Both the position numbers and the translations under genes were made by a program. The notes below the pieces were generated by a model, which searched no databases, had not been told where the DNA came from, and saw nothing but the letters and a program-made list of their open reading frames with translations. Shown here one piece after another: positions 12,793-23,327 of a stretch of 64,000 nucleotides of DNA. The stretch spans positions 81,683,256 to 81,747,255 of the forward strand of contig NC_088911.1 in NCBI RefSeq assembly GCF_963576675.1, given 5' to 3'. The number at the start of each line of letters is the position of its first letter. Positions within the stretch are counted from its first letter, which is position 1. This DNA comes from Euphorbia lathyris. Lineage: Eukaryota > Streptophyta > Magnoliopsida > Malpighiales > Euphorbiaceae.

Positions 12793-12883
12793 AGCAGCAT
12801 AAAGATTAGGGTTTTTTTCAGGACAATACCTAACCCTACCTATGGCTATGGTTAGGTTCGATGTATTTTTATTTCAATGAAAC

Positions 12884-12889
12884 AATAAA
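12884..12889 (+). terminator. Candidate polyadenylation signal, gene copy 1
   Basis: AATAAA about 92 bp after the original stop codon. The sequence is identical in the downstream flank of copies 2 and 3. Confidence 0.5.
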
Positions 12890-13060
12890 TATTATAATCA
12901 GAAAAAGAAAATATATGTAAGCCTTTTTTAAAACATTGCTTTTTTTTTCTTTCTGAGTTCACAGTTTTGTATGCTATGAATTCAATCTATTTTGTCTCCT
13001 TTAATTACCAATTTTTGTCATTTGATTATCAAATTAAATCTTGTTTTGTTTTTCAAAAAT

Positions 13061-13505
13061 CTACCTAGTGAAGTAATTTAATTTATTGACATAAAGGCTA
13101 AATTTCACTTTAATATTTTATGAAAAGTATATAAATTTTAAAAATTTACTCCTAACCTTTTCAAGTAAAATCAATTTTAATCCTTTTTTTTCTTTTTTTT
13201 TCAAAAAGCTACCTAGTGAAGTAATTTAATTTATTGACATAAAGGCTAAATTCCTCTCTAATATTTTCTGAAAAGTACACATTTGACTCTAACATATGAA
13301 ATTGTATAAATTTATTAGTAACCTTTTCAAGCAAAATCAATTTTAATTCTTTTTTTCTTTCAAAAATCTACCTATAGTGAAGTAATTTAATTTATTGGGA
13401 TAAAAGCGAAATTTGTTACGCGCATTTTCAGAAAAATATAGATTCGACTCTAACATATGAAATGGTATATATTTACTCCTAACTATTTTAAGCAAAATCA
13501 ATGTT
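13061..13505 (+). repeat. Triple subrepeat downstream of gene copy 1
   Basis: Three degenerate tandem copies of about 150 bp start with CTACCTAGTGAAG-like sequence at 13061, 13209 and 13368. Each goes on to ATTGACATAAAGGCTAAATT-like sequence and ends at an AAAATCAATTTTAAT-like motif. The same set lies after copy 2 (about 39213-39655) and copy 3 (about 44265-44695). No coding potential was seen. Confidence 0.75.
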
Positions 13506-13653
13506 ACTTGTCTAGGGGCAGAACTCCATAGGGGGATAGTTCTTGAAATTTGTTTCAAAATAATTTTCAAGCCCACTTTGTCAAAGAGTGAAAGATATGA
13601 AGAGGGGTTGTTGTAGATGTGACAATTATTGAATTTTTTTTTTACTGTATTCC

Positions 13654-13769
13654 AGGAGTAATACATCAATCAGTCAAAATAATTGTACATACCACTTCAT
13701 GGGAGATGATTTGTGTAAGGAAAAAAATATACACGTGACATTAATTGATTTGTTAGGTGTATTACTCCT
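13654..13769. repeat. Short inverted-repeat (hairpin) element, unit 1
   Basis: The arms AGGAGTAATACATC (13654-13667) and GGTGTATTACTCCT (13756-13769) are near-perfect inverted repeats, flanked by further imperfect pairing (ATCAGTCA against TGACATTAATTGAT). This could be a tiny MITE. No clear target duplication was found. Confidence 0.55.
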
Positions 13770-13991
13770 AGAGTATTCTAATTTTTTTTCTTATTATTGA
13801 GTTAGTGTCGTGTTCGTATCATATCAATTATCGAGTTGATATGAAATGAGTCAACTCTAACTCAACTCAAAAAAATTTGTGTTATAACTATATATTAACC
13901 AAATTGGGTTAGTAATTTTGTATTGTGCTTTCGGATCATATGTAATTTTACTATGTACATATGTTAATGATGTCATTTAAAAATATACTAG

Positions 13992-13996
13992 GATAT
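13992..13996. repeat. Target-site duplication left of element B (GATAT)
   Basis: GATAT directly before the LTR start at 13997, matched by GATAT at 28170-28174. Units 2 to 5 show the same locus without an insertion (for example near 31600). Confidence 0.93.
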
Positions 13997-14586
13997 TGTT
14001 GGCCCAAAATAAAATAAATCTTATTTTATGTATATAGAATGCTTGGGTTTTGATTTTAGGATATAGTTTATATTTTATAAAAAAAAAGAAACAATAAATG
14101 ATAAAATATAAAAGGAAAATATATTCGTAAGCACAAAATACGCGAGGCATACAGTTCCATACGCGGGGTGTATACCGCGCGCCCGAAGACATTCCGCTTC
14201 AGAGACTCCTTTACGTGGGGCGTCTCTTCCTATACGCCACACGTAAAGCGCATCAACAAGGCGTTCCAAGATCAGAAGCACGAACACGCGGGACGCCCTT
14301 CTCTTACGCAGGACATATTTTCTTACGCGGGACGTGACACCAGAGGCGCCACGCGTAGATACCATCAACAAAACGCACAAGCTTCAGGACCTCCAATACG
14401 CAGGGCGTGCCCAGAAATACACGGGGCGTGTCCTCTCTTCCGGCAGCAGTTGGAAGCAGTCAACAACAGTTAGTGGAAGTTGAGGAAGTTAAGTTAGTTG
14501 ATGATGTGGCAATTTAGTGGTGAGTTAGTGGACAAATAATTACCAAAATACCACTGAATAATTACCAAAATGCCACTCCAAAATAC

Positions 14587-14594
14587 TATAAATA
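14587..14594 (+). promoter_or_regulatory. TATA box of the element B 5' LTR
   Basis: TATAAATA followed by GACCCCCTCCCC, conserved in every LTR of the family here. It would drive the sense gag-pol transcript. Confidence 0.75.
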
Positions 14595-15557
14595 GACCCC
14601 CTCCCCTTCATAAAAATCACTCAACTCAATACACAAAACCCCCTCTCTAAAAGTCCCTTCCAATGCTCTCTAGTTCTTAATTTCAAGTTCTTAAGTTCTT
14701 CAAGTTCTTCTTTTCGTTCTTAGTTTTTCTTAGCTTCGATTCCTTTTGTAACTCTCTTTAGCTCCAATTCAAGTTCCAATAGCCTCTTTCCAATTTTTTC
14801 TAGTTCAATTTAGCATGCCAAGCCTTTAATTGGCTCAATTCCTAGCTAAAACTCTGTTTTCAAATTAATTTTCCAGATTCGTCCAACTACTTTCAAAGCC
14901 CGATTTCGTCTGTTTAAAGTCATTTTTTGTTTTCAATTCCTTCAACAAAGTTGTTACTGACGTCCTGAATTTCAATCTAGTGTATTTATTTGTCCAATTT
15001 CGTGTCCAGAAACCATAGTTACAAGCCGATTTTTACAGCCCAAATTCTTTTAAACACTCTGTTTCGAGATTTTTCCAGATTCGTCCAGTTATTTCCAACT
15101 CCCAATTTCGTCTATTTAAAATCCGTTTTAGCCTTCGATCCCTTATATAAGTTTGTTCCTGACATTCCAAAGTTAAATTTAGCCTATTTACTCATCCAAT
15201 TCCGCATTCTTAAATGCCCAAACGAGCCTCCCGAAGTTGAAGATTAAATCTGCTCCATTTGCCTACCAACGTTTTGCCATTGCCAAGATCATATACCGTA
15301 CGGGCCCGACATTTTGCAGCTCTCCGAGGACTTCGCACCAATACCAAAATTCAACATCAATCCGAGATAGCTATTGTGGCTCCGAGTTTGTTGTTGAATT
15401 CCAATTTATTTCATCGCATTTCGATTCTTTGTATTGATTTGTTCATTTTAATTCAATTGATTACCTATATGTTTAATATAGAGATTTCTCAATTGTAATT
15501 TATTTCATCATTTTAATGCTTACTTTGGACACATGTATTCAAACACCTATTTATATC

Positions 15558-15563
15558 AATAAA
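15558..15563 (+). terminator. Candidate polyadenylation signal in the B 5' LTR
   Basis: AATAAA within the downstream third of the LTR, repeated in the 3' LTR, where it would end the genomic transcript. If the TATA box and this signal are both used, the R region is close to 1 kb. Confidence 0.45.
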
Positions 15564-15870
15564 GCACCAATTTCCCCAAAATCTCGTGTCAATCTCGCAC
15601 TTTAATTTCCTTTATTTTTCCGTCTTCAATTTATACGCTTAGCTTAAATAAAAACAATTTATCTCGCAAAGTTTCTATAACGGCGCGAGAGACCCAAGAG
15701 GGATTTTTTCAATCCTTGCGTCCCTCGCCAATCGCTTCGATTTAGAATTCATGTTTTCGGCGCACAATTTCACAAACGTAACCGTTTTTCATAATTGAGA
15801 AATAATTTCTCTGGCACGCCCGCACCCTAACCACACATGACAAGGTTGAAATTAGCATATTCGCAAAATA

Positions 15871-16069
15871 ACGCTAACAATTTTTGGCACGCCCAGTGAG
15901 ACCTTTTTTCTTAGGCTTTGCCAAAAATTTCAATACCCATCATACACAATTTTTCCACGCTCGTTATCCCACTTCCACTTTACCAAAATTTATTAGCTAA
16001 CGCTAACAATTTTTGGCACGCCCAGTGGGACCTTTTTTCTTAGGCTTTGCCAAAAATTTCAATACCCAT
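15871..16069 (+). repeat. Duplicated primer-binding region in the B leader
   Basis: Segment 15871-15940 (the last 9 bases of the LTR, then ATTTTTGGCACGCCCAGTG and on to AATACCCAT) recurs at 16000-16069, exactly 129 bp downstream, with few differences. The TGGCACGCCCAGTGRGACC-like part is the candidate tRNA primer site, as TGG pairs with tRNA CCA ends. I could not assign the tRNA. The inner copy also carries the LTR-terminal CGCTAACA. Confidence 0.75.
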
Positions 16070-16228
16070 TTTTTTTAACACGTCCAAATTTTTCAGTCAG
16101 TTTTTAAACCACTTGTTTTTCATGCTTTGCTTTTATTCCATTAATAATTATTTTTTCTTGTTCTTTCTTTTTCAACATTAGATTACTAACTTAATTTCAC
16201 CATTTTCACCTATAAGTACTCACGGAGG

Positions 16229-19099
16229 ATGCCTCCTAAGAAGAACACCGGGAAAGATCCAATTCCATCGGAATCCGAAGAGAGTCAAAGTCAAAACCGA
16301 GATCATGACAATGAGCCCGGGATGCCCGAAGGCTTTGTGGCCGAGGAGGTGCGCAATAGCGGGGGTACAAACCAACAACCACCTCAAGGCCCACCCGTAT
16401 TCGACTTGGCACCATTTTTCGCGAATATGGAGAAACAAATCAGCCAATTCCTACATGGGTTTTCACAAACCATGAGAGAGAATAACGAAGCTATATACAG
16501 TGCAATGCAGGCTAACCATGAGGCCATATTCAAAGCCAACAGTGAGGCGATAAACAACTCTAACAAAGTTCCGACTCTCGAGGAGAGGATTGTCGATTTA
16601 ACCGGAGAAATCGGCAAAATCCCGGAGACCGGCAGGCAACGGAAAAGGAACGCCGATCTCAGGCGCCGGTGAAAGGTATACTCCTCCACCGATACGAGAA
16701 GAAAATCTCAGCGCGACGATAGGATCAGCCCAGAACCCGTTCAAGTCCCACCGCCTCAACAACAGTTTAGGTCTCATACCGGACCTAGTAACCATGCCGA
16801 ACATTACGAGGAGAGCTATGCTCGTAATGCGGCGGGCAATGGAAGAGGAAACAACTTTCACCCGCAACGGACGACACACACACGTATGGAACCCACCAAC
16901 AACGTAGGAGAGGCCCAACGCATAAAGAACATTGTCCAAGAAATTTATGGGCCAGCCGTGAGGGAGGTGTACCGACCCGAATTCCAAAAACCGTACCCAC
17001 GGCAGTATGACCAACTATACCCCTTCCCTCACAATTTTAGAGTCCCTGATTTCACTTTATTTTCAGGACAAGAAGGGCAATCCACCATAGAGCATGTGGC
17101 ACACTTTACCTTTCAGTGCAGTGGTTTGAGCATGGACATAAACTTCGACATGTTGCGCTTGCGACTATTCCCAGGATCACTAACGGGACCAGCATTTTCT
17201 TGGTATGCCACTTTGCCATCAGGGTCCATTCATGGATGGGAACAAATGGAAAGATTGTTCCACAACCAGTTCTATCGAACAGAGCCCGAGGTCTGCATTG
17301 CGGAGCTGTCCCAAATGACGCAACGGCACGGGGAACCGGTTGAAAATTTCATCAACCGATTCAAAAAGATGCGACATCGTTGTCGAATCAATATTCCCGA
17401 GGTCGAGTTCGTGAAGATTGCTCAACGTGGGCTAGAATTCGAAAACCGGAAGAAATTTCAGTGGATCGATTTCCGCGACTACTACGAGTTGGTGGCCAAG
17501 GTTTCAGAGTACGAGGAGTTGATGAGGGAAGATCATCGACGTAAGAAGAACTCTGTGGGAAGCTACCAAGGGGATGTACAAACGCATGAGGTAGCCATCG
17601 CCGATTTAACAAACACCGGATCTCGAACGTGTCCCGTGTTGTTAAAAAATCCCAAAGCACCGGAGGTGGTCAGGAGGATCCCAACCACCCAATATACGTT
17701 TGACGTCTCAAAGACGGAAGAGATCTTCGACTACCTGCTAAAGGAACAATTCATCACACTGCCTCCTAGACATGTGATCCCATCCAAAGAGGAAATACGC
17801 GGACGAGACTACTGTAAGTATCACGACAACTGGAGCCACAATACTCAAGCGTGTTTTGGTTTTAGAAATGCCGTGCAGGATAGGATTAACCGCGGGATAC
17901 TCTAATTCTCGGAAAAGAAGGAAATCATGCTGATCGACGAGGACCCATTCCCGGTAGCCAATATGATCAATGCCACTTCACTAGTGTGGGGGGGCAAAGG
18001 AAAGCAACAGGACGGCCTGAGAACCCGACAGATATGGGTACCAAAAGCGACGCCATCAAAGTTGGAGGAAAGCTCAAGGCAATCACAGAATACAAAGATA
18101 AGAGACGTGCAACAACAACGGCCACGTTTCGTGACACCCTCGAGCACGTCGCCCCTCAATCAATGGCAATTGAATAGCCATAAGAAATTCCCAAGACCTC
18201 TCTCTAAGAATGCGAAGAGAAAGTTAAGGAAAAGAGAGGCAGAAAGAGAAATAGTCGAAAGGTCCAGCGTCAACTCTAACGATGCGAAAAGAGGAGGGAA
18301 AAACCAAGAGAAAAACCTCCAGATCCGGGTTGGAGATTTCATTATACGAATAGATTGTGCGGCTACCTCTTTAATCTTACCATCGGATTTTAGAGGCGAA
18401 GACGCCAAGAGAGAATTCCCCAAGCCCGAGCATAAGGAGCAAGAAGACGCAGTATCGAAGGCAGCAGGTGAAGAAAGCATGAAGAGGGTGTACTTTGACA
18501 AACCCACCCCAAAGATGACTCGCCATATCAAACCTCTATACGTCAAAGCTCATGTGGATGGCAAACCAATCTCCAGAGTGCTCATCGATAATGGATCAGC
18601 CGTTAACATCATGCCTATGAACATGGTCCTAGCTTTAGGGAAACCGGAGGAATATATAATCTCGTCAGAGGTGTCAGTTTCAGCCTTCACGGGAGAAATT
18701 GCAAAAAAATACGGTGTCCTACCTTTGGAGCTCACCATCGGCTCTCACACCGCCATGGCTGCCTTCTTCGTGGTAAATTCAACCGCAAGCTATCAGGCAC
18801 TGTTAGGGAGAGATTGGATTCACTCCAACTCATGCATCCCTTCGTCATTGCACCAACTTCTTCTGTTTTGGAAGGGAGACGAGGTGGAAGTCATCCGGGC
18901 GAATGAGAAGCCATTCGAAACCTTCTCAGATGTGGTCGAGGCTAGACTTTACGAGGAATCTGTAGGCCCAATCCGAGTAGGGTCTAATTACAAAGAGCAA
19001 TCGTGTGGCGAAGAGATTAAGAATATCCTAAGGCCAACGACAATCGTGCCCCGTCGAAGGCCATTCCACAATGAACCAATAATTGAAGAAATTCCATGA
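16229..19099 (+). pseudogene. gag-pro: gag-protease of element B, broken
   Basis: The start ATG at 16229 follows the leader. The frame is 957 codons: hydrophilic N-terminus, gag core (FPGSLTGPAFSWY, then a FINRFKKMRHRC segment), a CHHC knuckle-like motif at about residue 529, a lysine/arginine-rich linker, and an aspartic protease with LIDNGSA at 18581-18601. Gag builds the particle and protease processes it. Two deletions of about 41 and 10 bp near 16636 and 16708 cancel in frame but leave an out-of-frame patch with TGA at 16670-16672. A CAA-to-TAA change makes a stop at 17903-17905. The frame ends at TGA 19097-19099, overlapping the pol ATG. Confidence 0.9.
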
Positions 19100-22000
19100 C
19101 TAACACAACATCGGGAAAAGAAGCGGTAGCTTCAGCCGCTATATCAAAACTGAATGCACAACAACTAGCCGAGAAACTGTACCAAGAAAACGACATGAGG
19201 GTCTCGGAAGTCGAAACCCCCAAAGGAATAACAGAACTGAATCCTCAAGGAGAAGAAATCCAATTACAAGATCTGAAAAGGGCAAACCCAAAGTTAGAAG
19301 ATGAGGGTTCCATGGCAGTCGATCCTTTGGACGAAGTAAATCTAGGAACAGAAGAGGAACCTCGGGTTACATTTGTCAGTAGCTTACTACGCCCAACGTT
19401 AAAAGCAGCCATTATCAGTTTGCTTCAGGAATTCAAAGACTGTTTCGCTTGGAATTATGATGAAATGCCCGGGTTAAGTAAGGACGTAGTGGAACATAGA
19501 TTGCCAATCAAACAAGAGTTCAAACCATTCAAGCAACCAACAAGGAGAATGAGCAAAAAGGTTGAAAGCAAGGTGAAGGAAGAGATAGAAAAGCTTTTCA
19601 AAGCTAAGTTCATCAGACCAGCGAAGTACGCTGTATGGCTATCTAACGTCGTGCCTGTAGTGAAAAAGAACGGTAAGCTACGCGTATGCGTAGATTTCCG
19701 CGATCTAAATTTAGCCACACCGAAAGACATCTATGTGATGCCCATAGCCGACATGTTAGTAGATGCTGTGTCTAAAAATGAATTAATATCTCTGTGTGAT
19801 TGCTATACGGGATATAACCAAATCCCCATTGCCGAAGAAGACATTGCAAAAACGGAATTTCGATGCCCAGGGTCAATCGGCACATTCGAATGGGTCGTCA
19901 TGCCGTTCGGTTTAAAGAATGCCGGCGCCACATACCAAAGAGCAATGAATGCCATTTTTCACGATTTACTCGGCACCTCTATGGAAGTATACGTGGACGA
20001 CATCGTTATCAAGTCCAAGCGAGAAATGGAACATGTCGGCCATTTGAGGAAAAGCTTTGAACGAATGCGAAAGTATAACCTAAAGCTCAACCCTCTGAAA
20101 TGCGCCTTCGGGGTCAAAGCAGGGAACTTTCTCGGATTCTTGGTCCATCAAAGAGGAATCGAGATCGACGACAATAAGGCGAAAGCAATCAAAGAAGCAC
20201 AACCTCCGAAGAATAAAAAAGAGTTACAACGGTTCTTGGGTCAAGTAAACTATTTGAGACGGTTCATATCCAACTTGGCTGGGAAGTCCAGAGCATTCTC
20301 AAATCTGTTGAGACTCAAAGACGAAGAAATCTTCAAGTGGGACGACAAGCATCAAGCGGCGTTTGAGGAGATCAAAACTTACTTGAGTAACCCACCTGTT
20401 TTGATGCCACCAAGAGAGGGCACTCCACTCAAACTCTACATATCAGCAATCGACGAGTCAATTGGGTGTCTACTCGCCCAAGATAATGCAAACCGCCATG
20501 AACAAGCCATCTACTACCTAAGCCGAACATTGCTATTAGCAGAGACAAGATATAGTCCAGTCGAGAAGACGTGCTTAGCTCTCTACTTCGCTTGCACAAA
20601 GTTGAGGCATTACTTGCTCAAAGCCAGAGTTTACGTGATCGCCAGCACAGACTTGATCAAGTACATGCTAAACCAGCCCATCCTCTCAGGAAGAATAGGG
20701 AAATGGTCACTAGCGTTGGCCGAGTTCACCTTAACATATCTCCCACAATCCTCAGTAAAGGGGAAAGCAATTGCAGATTTTGTAGCCGATCACCCAACCA
20801 GTTTCCAATATCCCGAAGAGGCGGAACTTCCAATCTATCTGACACATAAAGAGCCGTGGCAGTTAAAGTTCGATGGTTCGAGCACAGACAGTTCTAATGG
20901 AGCAGGAGTGATCATCACAGCCCCATCCGGGACTAAGACGATACTAGCCGTAAACTTGGATTTCGAATGCACGAACAATCAAGCTGAGTATGAAGCTTTG
21001 ATCATTGGCTTGGAAATCTTAATCGACCTAGGGGCTAAAGAGGTCAAGATTTTCGGTGATTCACAACTGGTCATCCGGCACCTAACAGGAGAATACAAAT
21101 GCTCAAGTTTATCTTTGCTACCTTATTTCGCGTTTGCAATTCAACTTCTGGAAATGTTTGATGAGGTCAGTTTGGAGCATATTCCAAGAAATGACAACTA
21201 GGAAGCTGACGAGTTAGCCCAAATCGCTTCTGGAATGAAAATCTCCAAAGATACAACATACAAAGTCATTATCATCAGAAGACAGGGCCATCCTTCCGTG
21301 GCGGATAGAGGCGTCCAGTTTGAATCATTCGACATCGATATTAACTTAGCTCAAGATTGGAGGAAACCATTCATCGATTACCTCAATGATCCTTCCAAAA
21401 AAGTAAAATATTCACTAAGCATTCAATCTCGAAATTACATGTTGATGGCAGGTGATTTGTACCGTAAGAGCTACGACGGAATGCTACTTAAATGCCTCGG
21501 TTTCCCAAAAGCAATGGAGGTCATGAAGCAAGTCCATGAAGGCATATGCGGAGCTCACCAATCAGGAAGGAGAATGCGGTGGCTTATTAATCGCCATGGG
21601 TACTTCTGGCCCACGATCCTACGAGATTGCATCACGTATGCGAAGGGTTGCAAGAAGTGCCAATTGTATGTCCAAGTCCAACGGGTGCCCTCAGAAGAGT
21701 TACACTCAGTTGTGAAACCATGGCCTTTTAGAGGATGGGCTATCGATCTAATTGGGAAAATATTTCCAGCTTCACCAAAAGGCCATTGTTTCATCATAGT
21801 GGCCACAGATTACTTTTCCAAGTGGGTAGAAGCAGCACCAATGAAGCAAGTCGGCCAAGCACAAGTAATCCAGTTCATCAAAGAGAACTTAATTCATAGA
21901 TTCGGAATTCCAGAATCCATTACCACGGATCAAGGAACCATGTTCACATGCGAAGATATGAATGAGTTCGTGGAAGAATACGGGATTAAGTTGATTCATT

Positions 22001-22698
22001 CCACTCCATTTTATGCACAAGCGAATGGTCAAGCTGAGGCGTCCAACAAAATCCTGATCCAAATCTTGGAGAAGATGCTAGAAGACAATCCTAGGGAGTG
22101 GCATAAAGTTCTCTCAGAAACGCTATGGGCTATGCGAACGTCTAAGACACGAGCGACCGGAGTGAGTCCATTTTTCCTAACGTTTGGTCATGATGCAGTA
22201 ATACCATTGGAAGTCATTGTGCCTTCATTACGAGTAATGCGTCAGAATGACTTGGAGCCGGACAATTATGTACAAGCCATGACCATGGAGCTAGAAGATC
22301 TGGACTACGAAAGGCAAAAAGCACTCGATTGCATGATGATCCAAAAGAAGAAAATGGAAGACGTGTACAACAAGAAAGTAAAAAAGAAAAGCTTCAGAGA
22401 AGGCGAGCTAGTGTGGAAGCTAATTCTACCAATAGGGACGAAGGACCGTGAGCTTGGGAAGTGGTCGCCCAACTGGGAAGGACCATTTCAAATCCACAAG
22501 GTGCTTCCCGGGAACGCGTATTGGTTGAAGAGCTTGGGCGGAGAACCACACATGAGATACATTAACGGCAAATACTTGAAGAAATATTTCCAAAGTATGT
22601 GGGACATAATTAATGTAGCAGCTAGCCCGCGAGACGTAGAAGAAGCTCAACTACGCGCGGCGTACACCATAGACGCCACGCGTAAAATGCATCAATAA
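19096..22698 (+). pseudogene. pol: pol polyprotein of element B, one amber codon
   Basis: The frame has 1201 codons starting at the ATG of the ATGA overlap. RT spans roughly residues 120-330, with MPFGLKNAGATYQRAM and the catalytic YVDD at 299-302. The first RNase H is at about 445-560. The second RNase H begins LKFDGSSTDSSNGAG, with its first Asp at 593. The integrase zinc domain begins with His at about 814, and the integrase DDE core starts with Asp at about 884. It copies the element RNA and inserts the DNA. The only break seen is TGG-to-TAG at 21199-21201 (residue 702), at the end of the second RNase H; the same frame continues to 22698. RT and protease motifs are intact. Confidence 0.93.
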
Positions 22699-23095
22699 GA
22701 CGCTTCAGGATCAGGAGCACCAACACGCGGGGCATGCATTCTCACACGCAGGGCGCTCCCCCTATACGCAGGACGTAAACCAGACATGCGTAGAAGATGT
22801 ACTCCAGGAGCACGAACACGCGGGGCATGCATTCTCATACGCGGGGCGTACCTTCCTACGTGAAACTTAACACAAGAGACGCCACGCGTAAAACGCATCA
22901 ATAAGACGCTTCAGGTTCAGGAGCACGAACACGCGAGGCGTACACTTCCATACGCGGAGCGTATACCAAGCACGCAAGGCGCTCCTCCTATACGCAGGGC
23001 GTGTACTAAACGTGCATAGAAGATGTACTTCAGGAGCAAGAACACGCGGGGCATATGCAGGTACACGCAGGGCGTATACGCTCTTTTTCTGGGAA
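22640..23095. repeat. CGCG-rich minisatellite between pol and the antisense gene of B
   Basis: GC-rich degenerate repeat in an AT-rich setting. A unit of 206 bp starts with GACGCCACGCGTAAA at 22672 and again at 22878. Inside it the shorter motif ACGCGGGGCRT recurs. Similar wording (CGCCACGCGTAAAGCGCATCAA) occurs in the LTR near 14237 and 26706. The first 60 bp overlap the end of pol. From 23096 to 23327 the DNA is AT-rich 3' flank of the antisense gene. Confidence 0.8.
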
Positions 23096-23327
23096 TTTAC
23101 AATTTTTCAAAGCATATGTATATTGTTTTCGCAAGTGCTATAAATGTATAAAAATGAGTGTGCTATGGCCACAAATAAAGAAAATATATATAGATAAATT
23201 AGCAAATGTTCATGCGGCAATCAACTCACAAAATAATGTCCACGGGGGCTACATAAATAAATAAATGAAAGAATGAGTGTACAAACTCAAAACAAAGAGG
23301 AAAGTACGGGCAACCCAAGAACGCAGT

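Larger units (their letters stand above)
13997..15879 (+). repeat. 5' LTR of element B
   Basis: The LTR is 1883 bp, TGTTGGCCC...CGCTAACA. From left it holds an AT-rich start, a CGCG-rich repeat block (about 14128-14440), TATA box, pyrimidine-rich TTCAAGTTCTT repeats (14680-14720), degenerate repeats sharing TTCCAGATTCGTCCA near 14873 and 15073, and a candidate poly(A) signal at 15558. It is 183 bp longer than the 3' LTR of the same element. Confidence 0.95.

Noticed and set aside
22672..23090. CRISPR-like array suggested by regularly recurring GC-rich motifs
   Set aside because: Repeats are degenerate, vary in spacing, lie within a plant retrotransposon and lack cas genes.
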